Shown: positions 32,160 through 43,906, counted from the first letter of the stretch. The stretch: 64,000 bases of DNA from Amorphophallus konjac (GCA_022559845.1 CM040126.1:145770064-145834063), one strand, 5' to 3'. A program made the numbers and translations. The notes: generated by a model from the letters alone, not told the origin.

Positions 32160-34565
32160 TGTTGAGTCTTGTTGAATCTTTACATGTTTTGATGATGACA
32201 ACACTATAAGTCTTAGTGGTGTTCAAAAATATTTCTCTGTGAAAAATTAACAAAAATATTTTTCTGTGGAAGTGAACAAAGAATATTTTTCTGTGAAGAA
32301 TAAACCTTCATTTCACTTCAGGTATTTTCAGGGACTGTCTTCGTGTTGGTTGGAACTTCATCATGTTTGTGTATAACACCTCGTGTTGTACTGTTTGCCT
32401 TCGTGTCGTTTTAGTTTTAGTACTGTTTGTGTTTTCAACACGCCGTGTCGTCCTTTCGTACCTCGTGTTGTGTTAAGTTGTGTGCTGATTGACTTCGTGC
32501 TGATTCTTCTGAAGCAGCTCGAATTGTTCTGATGAACTTCGAGTTGCTTCTGTATAACCTCGTGTCATTAGCACTTAGTTGCTCATCTCGAGTCAGTCCT
32601 CTATGTTTGCTCTTGTGTCTTCGTGTCAATTACTGTAGTTCCTCGAGTTGTTCTTCTGCTTCCACCGTTTCATCACGTGTTGTTGAAGACGTGTCTATCT
32701 CATGTCTTCGTGTCGTGTTTCCTAGACCTCGTGTCTTTGTCGCTTTGTGACCTCACCTCGTGTCGGTTTCTATTTTCATCTTCGTGTTGTTTTCAACTCG
32801 TGTCGCCTCGTCTTCGAGTCGTTCATTCGAGCTATTGTGTGCTCGAGTTGTTTTTCTTGTGTTTTCAAGTGTTGTTTCACTACGTGTCTTCGTGTTGTCT
32901 TTTGTATTCGTGTCTTCGTGTTGTCTTTGTATTCGTGTCTTCGTATTGTCTTTGTATTCGTGTCTTCGTGTTTCTTTTGTATTTGTATCTCCGTGTTGCT
33001 TCCTTCTATTTTCGTCCTGGTCTCTTCTGATCGCGTGTCTTTCTATTGCTTCACTCTGTGTTATCTTCTTCTCACCTCATGCTGTCTTCATCTGACTTCG
33101 TGTCGTCTTCGTTGTTGTGTTAGCTGTATCTCGTGTACTTCGTGTCGTTCTCGTGTTATCTCGTGCTAAACTCATCTAACGTACCTCGTGTCAGTCACAG
33201 TATAGTGCACCTCGTTTTGTTATCATATATCTCGTGCAGTTCTTTGTTCTTATGGCCAACCAACTTATCTCAGCTACATATAGCGAACCCTGAGCATTAA
33301 TGTAATTAATCTGCTTGCAGGGATCTGAGGAAGATTACTCCTCAGTGTCTGGGCAGCACGTGATCCAATGCTAGAGGAACCAATCCGATAAGGACACGTG
33401 GCAAGAAGGTTCTGGATCAAGCGTGGGAGGCACACGCATTCTGAACCGGATCTGCTGCTGCTGCTGATATAAATAGAAACCTTCGTCTTCAGATGGAGCA
33501 TGATCGAAAAAGAGAAAGATATAGAAGAAAGAGCAGAAAAGCAGAGAGTCCTTCGATCCAGAAAAACGAGAGAAAGAAGAGAAGAAAAAGAGAGAGCAGA
33601 AACTGAAGGAGAAAGAAGAAGAAGAAAAGAAGAGGAGAGAGAGCTTTACTGAGGATCTGATCAGTCTGTTCGTGGATCAAATCCAGAACGACTATGCTCA
33701 TTGAGAGCTATATATCTTGCGTTTTATTTCCAGCTTCTGTCGCTGTCATTTTCATGTTTTCTTATTTTTCCTTTTGCTACCTTGTTTAGTCTTGTTCTTC
33801 CGATTGCCCTGTTGGGGATCGGGTTTCTCCTGGTGGTACAGGAGAAGGGAGATCTGATCTCCAGGTTGTAAGTGGCAGGTTGTCACTTAGGGTTCCCTCT
33901 GGTTTAGAGGAAGGGAGGCTTGTCCTCCGGTCCTTGGCTTGTGGCTTGCAAGTCAAGGGGTCCCTCCGGTTGGAGGAAGAGAGGTCTTAGACCTCTGGTT
34001 TGCTAGTGACGGGGAGTCACTGGTGGGTTCCCTCCTGGTCTGGAGGAAGAGAGGCTAGGCCTCTGGTGGGTTGCCGGCAGTAGGTTGCTACTGGCTGGTT
34101 CACTGGTAGTGGGACTGCTACCAGTGGGGTTCCCTCTTGGTATAGAGGAAGAGAGACGTGAGTCTCTGGTTTCTAGTGACCGTGGGTTGCTAGTGGTTCC
34201 CTCCGAGTAGGAGGAAGAGGGGAGGTTGTTCCCTGGGTAAGCTGTGTATCAGCGTTTGTTGGCAAGCTGTGTTGCCCAGCTGTTAGTGAAGCCACACTCA
34301 GTTTGAGTGTGGGGTGGATGTAGGTCTGGAGGACCGAACCACCTAAAAATCCCCGTGCCGTGTGCTTGTTTTTCTCTTCTGGGCTTGGATATTCGGTAGA
34401 TGCTTGTTTAGGCCGATCCTTCCCTATCCTCCAAGCAGTTCGTTCTGCGGTTAGTGTTTGACCATTGTGCTCTAATTCGGAAACTCCTGTTTGAGATCTA
34501 AACTTAATTTTTAATCCTTAATTTTTAACGGGTAAAGGTCCATTCACCCCCCTCTGGACCTATCA
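32160..34565 (+). repeat. 3' LTR of nested Sirevirus-like element
   Basis: It is 2,406 bp and aligns with 22868-25277, with about 4 differences in the first 200 bp. TATA box at 33468-33475. Confidence 0.9.
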
Positions 34566-36947
34566 TTCTCTAGATATGGCTATGTGTATTTAATGAGACA
34601 TAAGTCACAAGCCTTTGAGAAGTTTAAGGAATACAAGAATGAAGTAGAGAAACAGATAGGCAAAAGTATTAAGGCTCTTCGATCGGATCGAGGAGGTGAA
34701 TACTTAAGCCATGAATTCACTTCTTATCTTAAAGACCATGGAATAGTTTCTCAGTGGACTCCACCGTATACACCACAACACAATGGTGTATCCGAGAGGA
34801 GAAGCAGGACCTTGTTAGACATGGTCCGATCCATGATGTCTATGTCAGGACTACCCTTGTCTCTCTGGGGCTATGCATTAGAGACTGCAACATATTTATT
34901 GAATAGGATCTCAAGTAAATCAGTTCCTTCTATACCATATGAGATTTGGAAGGGCAGGAAACCAAATTTTAATCACATTAAAATTTGGGGGTGTCCTGCT
35001 CATGTAAAGAAGAACAAGAGTGATAAGCTTGAGTCGAGGACCGATAAGTGTAGGTTTATGGGATATCCAAAGGAGACATTTGGATATTTTTTCTGTCGCC
35101 CTTCTGAGCAAAGGGTCTTAGTGGCCAAGAGAGCTATATTTCTGGAAAAAGAATATCTACTCCAGAAAAATAGTGGGAGCCAGATAGAATTGGACGAGGT
35201 CCAAGAACCACAACCCATAGACACAAACTCATTAGATGAGACTGTATCGGTTGATCCTATTCAAAGTGAAACACTAACACTACGGAGATCTGGTAGACTA
35301 CCGAGAGAACCTGAGAGATATGTTGGACATGTCTCAGAGGGGTCCTCTAAGGTATGTATCGATGAGGATGATGATCCTCAGTCGTACCAGGAGGCGATCC
35401 GAAGTGTAGACTCGAGAAATGGCAAGAGACAATGGATTCAGAAATCCAGTCCATGTACACCAACAAAGTTTGGAACTTAGTTGATGTACCCGAAGGGAAG
35501 GTCCCTATCGGCTGCAAATGGATTTTCAAAAGGAAAATCGGTGCAGATGGACAGATTGACACATACAAGGCTAGACTAGTGGCGAAAGGATATCGTCAAA
35601 GGCAAGGCATTGACTATGACGAGACGTTTTCACCGGTAGCCATGGTTAAGTCAATCAGAATCCTCCTTGCCATTGCTGCATACCTGGATTATGAGATCTG
35701 ACAAATGAATGTGAAGACATCTTTTCTTAATGGAAATCTGTTAGAAGAGGTGTACATGGTACAGCCTGAAGGATTCACCTCCAAGCTACATCCTAATAAG
35801 GTATGCAAACTTCAAAGGTCCATTTATGGATTAAAGTAGACATCTAGAAGTTGGAACTTGAGTTTATGATTAACAGGCTGTCAAATCTTTCAACTTCATT
35901 CGGAATGAAGATGAACCCTATGTTTACAAGAAGGTCAGTGGGAGCTCAGTGACCTTCTTGGTCCTTTATGTTGATGACATCTTACTCATTGGGAATGATG
36001 TAGGGATGTTGACATCAACTAAGTTTTGGTTGTCCAAGACATTCTCCATGAAGGATTTGGGAGAAGCATCCTATGTGCTGGGCATAAGGATCTATCGAGA
36101 TAGATCTAAAAGGGTGCTAGGACTATCTCAATCCATGTACATAGACACTATCCTCAAAAGGTTTAGGATGAAAAATTCCAAGAGAGGTCTCATTCCCATG
36201 AGACATGGAATTTGCCTATCTAAGGGGATGAGTCCTAAAACTTCTGAGGAGGTGGCACACATGAATAAGGTACCCTATGCTTCGGCAATAGGGTCAATCA
36301 TGTATGCAATGCTATGTACACGGCCTGATGTTGCCAATGCTTTAAGCATTGTCAGTAGATATCAGGCAAATCCAGGCGAAGAGCACTGGAAGGCAGTAAA
36401 GCGTATCCTTAAGTACCTGCGAAGGGCTAATGATCTTTTTCTGCTTTATGGAGGAGAGGACCTACAGCTTAGAGCTTACACAGATTCTAGTTTCCAGTCA
36501 GATCCAGATGACTGCAAATCCATGTCTGGATTTATATTCATGTTGAATGGAGGGGCAGTCAGTTGGAGAAGCTCCAAGCAAGATACGACTGTAGATTCAA
36601 CGACGGAGGCGGAATATATTGCTGCAGCTGAAGCTGCTAAGGAAGCCGTCTGGATGAAGAAATTCATCTTAGAACTTGGCGTAGTTCCTGAGATATCAGC
36701 TCTCATCCCATTATTTTGTGATAATAATGGGACCATCGCCTAGGCGAAGGAACCGCGATCTCACCAAAGGTCAAAGCACATTCTCAGGCGCTTTCACCTT
36801 ATTCGGGAGATTATTGATCGTGGAGATGTGACGATAGAGCGTGTACCGTCAGAAGACAACATAGCAGATCCACTGACTAAGCCTTTGACACAGACTATAT
36901 TTGAGCGTCATCGGGATAAGATGGGCCTCAAAGTTGTGGGCAATTGA
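34566..36947 (+). pseudogene. pol: Copia pol, second part: integrase end, RT, RNase H
   Basis: It starts with a second copy of the integrase segment also present at 22470-22867 (398 bp, about 16 differences), here with the Trp codon intact (LSLWGYALETATYLLNRIS). Then follow the integrase C terminus and linker (to about 35450), RT from KVWNLVDVPEGKVPIGCKW (about 35465), [37 protein letters not shown] (about 35970), and RNase H (YTDSSFQSD, TTEAEYIAA, ADPLTKPL) to a stop at 36947. Frameshifts or stops occur near 35450, 35700, 35840-35870 and 36742. The usual order and catalytic motifs are present, but the gene is dead. Confidence 0.87.
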
Positions 36948-36956
36948 CTGTAGTTC

Positions 36957-36967
36957 AAGTGGGAGAT
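36957..36967 (+). promoter_or_regulatory. Polypurine tract of copia element
   Basis: AAGTGGGAGAT lies directly before the 3' LTR start TGTTAG, ten bases after the pol stop. Confidence 0.85.
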
Positions 36968-38551
36968 TGTTAGTGTTGGTGTGCTACATGCCAATTTCGG
37001 GTCGGGTAGGCCCAATAGTTGTACGATCTTGTTCATTAATAAAGTGATGTTTGAGCGTAAATATGCGATTGTGTTACTTTACGTTGTCCCTAGGATATGT
37101 GGTTGTAAAGTCAACTCGAGATGGGATCTCGATTATGAGACTGACTGTACATGAACACATACCTTAAACTGTTCCTAGTTGGAGAGTAATCACTCGGGGA
37201 CTTTGATTACCTATTAAACCAGTACACATGATGTGTTAGTGATCAGTCTCATGGTCAATGGTGCGGGGCACCAACACATATGTGTAGGTGTATGTCCTTG
37301 GAGGATGTACACTGAACTGATCCACTATTGGATCTTCAGATGGTTGATTATACCTAATGTCAACTGAAGATCCAACAGTCTCAGTAGCATCGTTGGTCCT
37401 TTGACCTGAGACATTGATCGGATCTTACACGAGGACTGGAATGGTTTAATTACTTGGCTAAGTGACTTTAACCATAAGTCATGAGTTGCCGAGTCGTTAA
37501 CCACTCCAGGATACGTGTGAAGATCATCAATGGTCAAGAAGGGATTGCTCACTGTCAGGTATATATCAGACAGTTAATGGGTCATGATATTGACGCTCCG
37601 TTAAATCCCTGGCCAGGGTCGTATGAGTTCGTTTAGAACGGACGTCATACACTTTAAGGAGGTCATAGTCAAATGGCACGATCATGGGGTTTGACAGAAA
37701 CTGTACCCTCGATCGTACCAGACTCATAGAAGGAGCGAGGGATTATATCGATGCGGTAACTGTGGACTTGCAGGTACCAGACAGGCTGGTTTAAACCCGG
37801 GGTCCTCTAGGATCACGCGGATTTGCTTGACCCAACATGATCAAAGGTTCGAAATAAATTAAACTATTGTTCGGCTCTAGTAGAAGCGAAGAATACGTTT
37901 AATTTACTTCTAATTAGGAATTAGAAGTTAATGGACCTTAAACTAGAGTGACTGTGGGCCTAGAGGATCACACACAATGGATTCTTGGGTGACGGATTAT
38001 TATTATACAAGTGTATGTATTAATTCCTTTTAATTCCTTTTGGAAAGGAGTGTAAATGGAGCTTAATACTTATGTATAATAGTGGATAGGACATATATAC
38101 AGTTTCGGTCTTTTAGAACCCTTTTCTAATAAACTTAAACTCTATATATAGCCACCTACGTGATGCTCATTCGAGCCTTCACTTCTTCCAACCTCTTAAG
38201 CTTAAGCAAGCACATAAGCTTAAGAGGAGGATTAGCCTCCCCCCTTTCTCCCCTTTGCTCTCTCTCTCTCCAGAAGGTGATAGAGTCGGGGAAAGTTGCC
38301 CCGGGGAGGTACCGTCGCTGCGCAAGGGTCCGTGTGGATCTGCTCTAGAGGCCGTACAGCTGTGCGGCTCGATATTCTGCATCGGGCTTAGCGGACAGCG
38401 TCGTTCCGCGCAAGGTGAAACACGCAACCCGTAATTAGGGTCTTAGAAACACCGATTAGAGCACAGATTAAGCTTTCCATAACACCGTAATCGGGCAAAT
38501 AAATTTTTGTTATCCGCTGCGTCGCCCATAGGTGCTGTGCGAAACCTTACA
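36968..38551 (+). repeat. 3' LTR of copia element
   Basis: It is 1,584 bp and aligns with 17487-19075. TATA word at 38143-38150. It ends TTACA followed by the duplicated TCCAG and then the rest of gene B exon 6. Confidence 0.9.
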
Positions 38552-39315
38552 TCCAGTTCGTGGGGCCCTCCTCCGGAGGTTTCTGCCCTTCAGGAGCAGC
38601 TGGCGTACGCGGTGGCCCGGGCTGAGGAGGCCGAGCGTGGCCGCGAGGCTCAAGTGAGTGTCTGCCTGACCCCGACTCTCTTTCCAGTTGCTCTTCTTCC
38701 TTCACTGTTCTCTTATGGGTCATGCGTGCTTTGACAGGTGGCCGAGATTCGGGAGGTCCTGGCCCGTGCTATTCGGGCTGAGCAGGAGCGCGACGCCTGG
38801 GCGGCAGAGCGTGATGCCCGGATTACGGAGCTGGAGGAGGAGCGGCGACGGGAGGCTGAGGAGCTCTCTCGTGACGTGCTGGATCTGTGGATCGCCCTCG
38901 AGCTATCGAGGAGAGAGGCGATGAGAGAGAGAGAGAGGAGAGGGAGAGGGAGAGGGTGAATAGAGAGAGAGAGAGAGGACATGGACAGGGAGGGAGAGAG
39001 AGAGAGGATAGAGAGAGCATAGAGAGAGAGAGGGAGTACAGGAGGGCAGAGTGACATCGAGATTGGGATGTGAGGAGGGCTCTGGAGGCCCAGGTGATGG
39101 AGCTCCGCCTGAGCCTCGGCACGGCGGAGGGGAGACTTCGGGAGAGTGAGGAGTGGTATCAGAGGACAAAGAAGCGCGGGGCGCGACTTCGTCAGTCTGG
39201 CTCCTTTTCTGTGGGCAACTTTCTAGTTTCTTCGGCCGAGGAGAGTCGCCGCGCCTTGGAGGCTGGCATGGTGCCACCTGGGGAGGTGAGCTTAGGGTTC
39301 GCAGAGGCCCCCTAG

Positions 39316-39744
39316 GGATCCTCGTCAGAGGAGGGAGTAGAGAGATGACCAGGAGGGTGGTAGCGAGAGTTAGAGAGTTGCTTGTACACCCCACCTTCCT
39401 CACTTTATGATGTATAACTGACTATTTACTTATGTGCAATGAAATGGTTCCTTTTGTCGTATGCACTTTCCCTTTTCCACGCTTCTTCTCTTGCACCGAG
39501 TTGTTTCGAGGCACGCTTCACGAGACCTTACCCTAAAAACCAGGGAACTACGTCTTAGACGGAGAGATCATCCTTCTTTCTTTTCTTCCTTCTTGGGCAT
39601 GTCCTGGCTCGAGGACGCGTCTTATCCTTCGAATTCAAATTTAAAGCGCCAGGCAGCCTTTCTTTCTTCGTGCCTTACCCGCAAATGAGCCCGCCTCCTG
39701 TCGAGATTTGCTCGCCCCTTTTCGTCTTCTTCCTCTCTCGATCG
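39316..39744. other. Spacer between genes B and D
   Basis: This is the 3' flank of gene B and the 5' flank of gene D. The first part (39330-39450) resembles the ends of genes D and C (GAGAGTTAGAGAGTTGCTTG, then AT-rich sequence). No clear TATA word stands before gene D. Confidence 0.5.
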
Positions 39745-40998
39745 ATGGAGTTCGGTGGGCCGGACCATGGTGAAGGTGGAGAGGGACGAGGGACTCCTCG
39801 CCCGAGGAGGGACACGCAAGAGCATAGAGAGGCATCCATGGAAGCGGAAGGGCCGCTTCGGGCACCTGAGGGACCCGAGGACGCGGAGGGAGGTGAACAC
39901 GGTCTGATAGGTCCTTCGATCTCCTCCTCTTTGATCCATTTTGAGTTTTGAAGTGAGCCACGTGAGGGGAGAAGAGGGTTCGGTGAATGTTGCACTCAAA
40001 TGATGGAGGCGTCCTTGACAGGAGACGCGTTCTCGTTGTCTGACGTAAGACCCCCCTTTAATGATGTAGGGCATGGCACAGACCCCGGGCTTGGCCGATG
40101 AATGGGCGAGCGCGGATGAGCCGAGCCGTGTCAGGAAGGAGAGTCACGGCAAGGTAAAGCTTGAGGACTGGCGCATACGTCTCCCTGGATAGCAAGGGAG
40201 CGTATTGGTGCAGGATAGTGCCGACTTCCTATGGCAGCAGCGGGAGAGTCATGTGAGACCTCTCCAACCTGGGGGTGCGTGCGACATCAACGGCTTGCGT
40301 GCCCAACTAGCAGAGGCCAGGCGGCAGCTGGCCGTCGCTCAACAGGAACTGTCGATCCTGGTAAGTTAAGTACTGCATCCCCCCCCCTTTTTGTAGCTTA
40401 GCTGACGGCTGCTGTTTGTTTGTTCCAGCGTGCCTAGCAGACAGTGATGGTGGGAATGGCCGGTGGCGCATCTTCCAGCTCTTTGGCCCCTTTTCTTGAG
40501 ATTGCCTCCCTCCGGGAGCAACTCGCCGGTGCGGTGGCCCGTGCGGCCCGGGCGGAAGAGGGGAGTGATGCCTGGGTAGCGACTGTAGCGGAGCTGCGGC
40601 GTCACAGTGAAGAGAGGTCACATCCGAACATCCTAGAGTTGAGGGTGTTCCTCCAGGTGGCCAAGAGAGAGGCGGAAAGAGAAAGGCTAGAGAGGGAGAA
40701 GGAGAGAAAGGACAAAAGGGCCATGGAGGCCCAGGTGAGGGAGCTCCAACTAGGCCTTCGAGCTATGGGACAGAGGCTAGAGAGCATGGAAGCAAGCTAT
40801 GAGAGAGCGCGAGAGTTTGGGACGCGACTCCGCCAGTCTAGCTGCTTTTCTGTTGGTGGCCTCGTTGCCACGCCAGGGGAGCAGCAGCGAGCCGCCGCTG
40901 TGGAGCAGGCGCCACGAGGCGAGGGGACTGCTGTTTCACGGAGCCCCAGAATGCCCTTGAGGGACCCTCACCTCAGGGGAGAGGAGAGGGACGCCTAG
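39745..40998 (+). pseudogene. Gene D: truncated PMD gene without PMD core
   Basis: Exon 1 (39745-39901: M-E-F-G-G-P, then GEGGEGRGTPRPRR) matches gene B exon 1 (M-E-Q-G-G-P) in start and length class. A weak donor (GTCTGA) and one degenerate palindrome (40002-40025) follow. Exons 2 and 3 and most of exon 4 are gone: the next recognisable part (about 40072-40270, LADEWASADEPSRVRK) equals the end of exon 4, fused to exon 5, which ends at GTAAGT (40361). Exon 6 starts at 40429 and runs on without a break to 40998, giving MAGGASSSSLAPFLEIASLR and a long Glu/Arg coiled coil. Stops lie near 40190 and 40435. Its exon 6 shows what gene B looked like before the copia insertion. Confidence 0.7.
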
Positions 40999-41456
40999 AG
41001 TGATGAATGTGAAGGTGACGGCAAGAGTTGGCGAGCTAGCATACGCCTCCTTTCTATGATTGTGATGTTTATGACAGCTTATGTAGAATTATGAATGGAG
41101 TGATTTGATTTTCTGCTGCTTGTTTGTTCTCTTGTGCGTTCCTTCCTCCCCACACTTCTTCTCCTTTGCACTGTTCCCATGTGATGTGTCTACCGAGAAT
41201 TGCGTCTTGCTGTGACCATTTTCCACGGGAATCTGCCATGGAAGTCAATAAAGACGGCTCCAGTCCCTTCTCCCGGATGATGTTTCAAACTTTGCAGATG
41301 ACTTCTAAAACATGATAGGGTATCCCTAGACAACATAGGGGGCGGGTCGTCATATTACCCTGTCCAATCAATCACTCTGTGCATGGAAGGTGTCTCATCG
41401 CAAGGGCTATCGTTAAAGGTGATGGAGGCAATCTTGGCCCGTACTCCTTCCATTTC

Positions 41457-41463
41457 TATAAAT
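41457..41463 (+). promoter_or_regulatory. TATA box of gene C
   Basis: TATAAAT stands 100 bp before the ATG of gene C. Confidence 0.5.
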
Positions 41464-41556
41464 TCCTGTCTCTTTATTCTCCCAGATATATTGAGAGCTA
41501 ACTCGAGGAGCACAAGTTCTCACGGGAGAGGAGGAGTTCAAAATTTTGAGAGTTGG

Positions 41557-43906
41557 ATGGAGGGCGAATCTTCCCACTCCTCGAAGAGAAGCAGGTCCAG
41601 TGGTAGCAGTTCCAGGAGGCTCTCGGACCTCGAAGGGCACTTCAGTGAAAGGGCCCAATCACAACTCGTAAGCTGAGCTTTCTCCCCCTTTTCTCATTCT
41701 TTCTTCCTTTCTCTTGACAACACCCTTCTCCATTTCTTATGCATGCACAGAGTGTGATGAAATCACACATTTCATGGGAGTTAGCAGTGGCCGCATACAG
41801 GGGTCTCCCGGATTTTCAGAAGGCCAGGCTAGACGTGATGGGATTTGGTGCCTTTCTTCGGATCGAGCCTATCCAGCTCGACCTGGCCCTCATCTAACCC
41901 TTGTGTGAAAGATGGGACCCAGGAAGTTGGGCATTCCTGATGCCATGGGGGCACATGGTGCCTAGTCTGGAGGATGTGGTCCGAATCACGAGCCTCAAGG
42001 TAGATGGCGAGGCAGTGACTGGAGTCACCTATGCGGATTACCAAGAAGGTGCCCAGAAGCTACTGGGTTTGGACTTAGATGGTCTGAAGAACAGGTCAGT
42101 AACCAGGGCATCTATCATGGAGGCATTAGGGCTCACTAATACTCATCGATGGGACGATGAGTCCTCAGAAGAATTCATGGAAAGGATGGAAAGAGGATGT
42201 CGTGTTGTGTACTGCACAGATTTTGGCAATCGTGAGAGATCCAACATGAATTTGAGGAGATTTCTCCTCTTCTTACTGGGAAGATTGATACTGAGCTCGA
42301 AGGGAGATGGTATCCATTGTCGTTTCCTGGAGCTGCTATCAGACCTTGAAAGAGTGGGGCATTACGCCTGGGGAGCTGCCATGCTGGTGCATTTGTTTAC
42401 AGGTCTGTTCCAAGAGGCGGACCGTGAGATAACTGTGATTGGTTTCACACCATTCATCCAGGTATTTTTATGTTTTATTTTATATTTTTTTGTTTGTTTT
42501 TGTGATAGCCCACTTAAGGTACTAATGACATGCGCTAAAGCAGCTGTGGAGCTATTATTACCTCCCGATGGGGAGAGCTCGACATTGACGACCAGTGACG
42601 GTGCCGCTAGCCAGGCGGTGGCAACCCATCATGAGTGCGGCACCCCTAACCTACCAACTGATGGTGCTAAGGCGGGAGATACAGGAGTTCCATGCAGCAA
42701 TGGTGGGATCTTTTTTTTGGAATTATTTACATTTTGTTTTTTTGGTTTTTGGTTTTGACCAACTAAACGGGTATGTACAACCTAACCTAGGTAAACTGGA
42801 GACCCTACTCAGGCATGGTTGACATCGACCAACCATGGGTTCTAACAAGTCGTGCCCAGTTCGGACGGGAACTGTGGATGCACTGCCTGAATGAAATCGA
42901 GCCGCTCCGGCTATGATTGGTTATGAGGACTCTAAGACTGGCTCAGGAATGGGTGGATACGGCTGCGCCACCTCGTGTCGGGAGAAAGACGCGGGGACCG
43001 GCAACCTGCATTGATTGGCGTGTGCGGTTCCCCGAACAGTATGAGCATTGGCAACGGGGTGGCACAATCGTGGAATCACATGCACAGGATAGTGAAGACT
43101 ATCTGCGTCTGTATAAGACAATGTACGCAGAGCGGCTCCAACCCCGGAGACTTGTGGAGGTAGGTCTCCCCTTTTCTCTTCTTTCCCTCCTTTGGTTTTA
43201 TTCATGGAAATGCTGACTCCTATGACTGCAGGATCCGTGACACTATGATAGCGAACTTGCGATCTAGCCTGGCAGAGAGGGAGCAACAATTGGGTGACAC
43301 ACGTGAAGCCCTGAGTGCCTCGGTAGGTGTACAGTGCACACTCCTAATCAAGACTTTAGATTCATGGTGTCCGGCCACTAACTATCACATGTGTGATCAT
43401 AGCGCGCCTAGATTGACGCGGCTTCCTCATCGATGGGAGTGGGTGGCATCTCTAGCTTATGGATCCCTACCTCAGAACTTGATTTGCTTCATGAGCAACT
43501 CGCTCGTGCCACACAGTGTGCCGCGGAGGCAGAAGGAATGCTCTCTATACAGGTAAGAGTCTCAGTGTTGAATTCTCCTTGTTTACGTCTTGCCGTATAT
43601 CTGAGATGGTACATCTGGCAGGAAAAGGAGATGCAGGAGTCACTTGCCCATGCTGCGCAGAGGGAGGCCAGAATAGCAGAGCTGGAGGAGGAACTGCGGC
43701 GTCGTCCAGATGACGACTCTTTTAGGGATGCCATGGAGCTGAGGATCACTCTCCAGTTGGAGAGGGAAGATCGTGAGAGAGAACGGGCAGAGAGAGAAAG
43801 AGACACAGAGAGAGAAAGAGCCGATAAATTGGTTGAAAGGGAGGAAAGAAGGGCCATGGAGGCCCAGCTGTTCGAACTCCGAACCAGCCTTGGTCTTACT
43901 GAATAG
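41557..43906 (+). pseudogene. Gene C: PMD protein with seven exons
   Basis: The exons inferred from GT-AG borders are 41557-41667, 41751-42461, 42544-42702, 42791-43159, 43232-43322, 43412-43552 and 43622-43906. Sizes match gene B (exon 2 711 against 713 bp, exon 3 159 in both, exon 4 369 against 368, exon 6 141 against 147). Exon 1 is like gene A exon 1, not like gene B. Exon 2 has the PMD signature AFLMPWGHMVPSLEDVVRIT and LRRFLLFLLGRLILSSKGDG. Exon 4 carries GRELWMHCLNEIEP. Exons 5-7 encode a coiled coil with an Arg/Glu-rich helix (RERERAERERDTERERAD). Breaks: TAA at 41895, TGA at 42586, TGA at 42914 and a 2-bp loss in exon 5. The gene runs antisense to the host element's gag-pol. Confidence 0.75.

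Larger units (their letters stand above)
22868..34565 (+). mobile_element. Sirevirus-like copia element lacking pol, nested in copia
   Basis: The LTRs are 22868-25277 and 32160-34565, with a tRNA-Met primer-binding site, a gag gene, a post-gag noncoding region, a 761-codon extra ORF and two polypurine tracts, the second touching the 3' LTR. No protease, integrase, reverse transcriptase or RNase H is present, so it must have been moved in trans. The flanks do not carry a matching 5-bp duplication (AAACC left, TTCTC right), and 398 bp of the host copia is present on both sides. Confidence 0.88.
17487..38551 (+). mobile_element. Ty1/copia element inserted in gene B exon 6
   Basis: It has LTRs 17487-19075 and 36968-38551 with TGTTAG...TTACA ends, a TCCAG duplication, a tRNA-Met primer-binding site, a 2.1 kb leader, gag-pol broken into 21188-22867 and 34566-36947, and a polypurine tract before the 3' LTR. 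The gene order integrase, reverse transcriptase, RNase H is that of Ty1/copia. About 9.0 kb remains once the nested element and a 398-bp duplication are removed. The protease core is missing and there are several stops, so it is not autonomous. I do not assign the lineage. Confidence 0.9.
15132..39315 (+). pseudogene. Gene B: PMD protein with seven exons, split by copia insertion
   Basis: The exons inferred from GT-AG borders and from the match to gene C are 15132-15320, 15799-16511, 16587-16745, 16824-17191, 17265-17357, 17437-17486 joined to 38557-38653, and 38738 to about 39315. Exon 1 encodes a charged N terminus. Exon 2 carries the classical PMD signature (AFLMPWGHMVPTLEDVARIT, then GLRVDGEAVSGV) and, after a frameshift near 16260, LRRFLFFFLGRLLLG. 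Exon 3 gives VWSYYYFPMGRAR, and exon 4 the remaining PMD core with GRDVWVHCLNEIEP. Exons 5-7 give a coiled coil that turns into an Arg-Glu-rich helix with a (GAGAGA)n stretch. A 1-bp deletion at the start of exon 4 also shifts the frame. The copia element sits in exon 6. Intron 1 contains three degenerate palindromes (15407-15436, 15511-15540, 15628-15655). The gene runs antisense to its host element. Confidence 0.75.

Noticed and set aside
38713..39403. Long minus-strand Ser/Leu/Pro-rich frames over gene B exon 7
   Set aside because: They are the complement of the purine-rich GAGAGA stretch that encodes the Arg/Glu helix on the plus strand, where the gene C match supports the coding sense.
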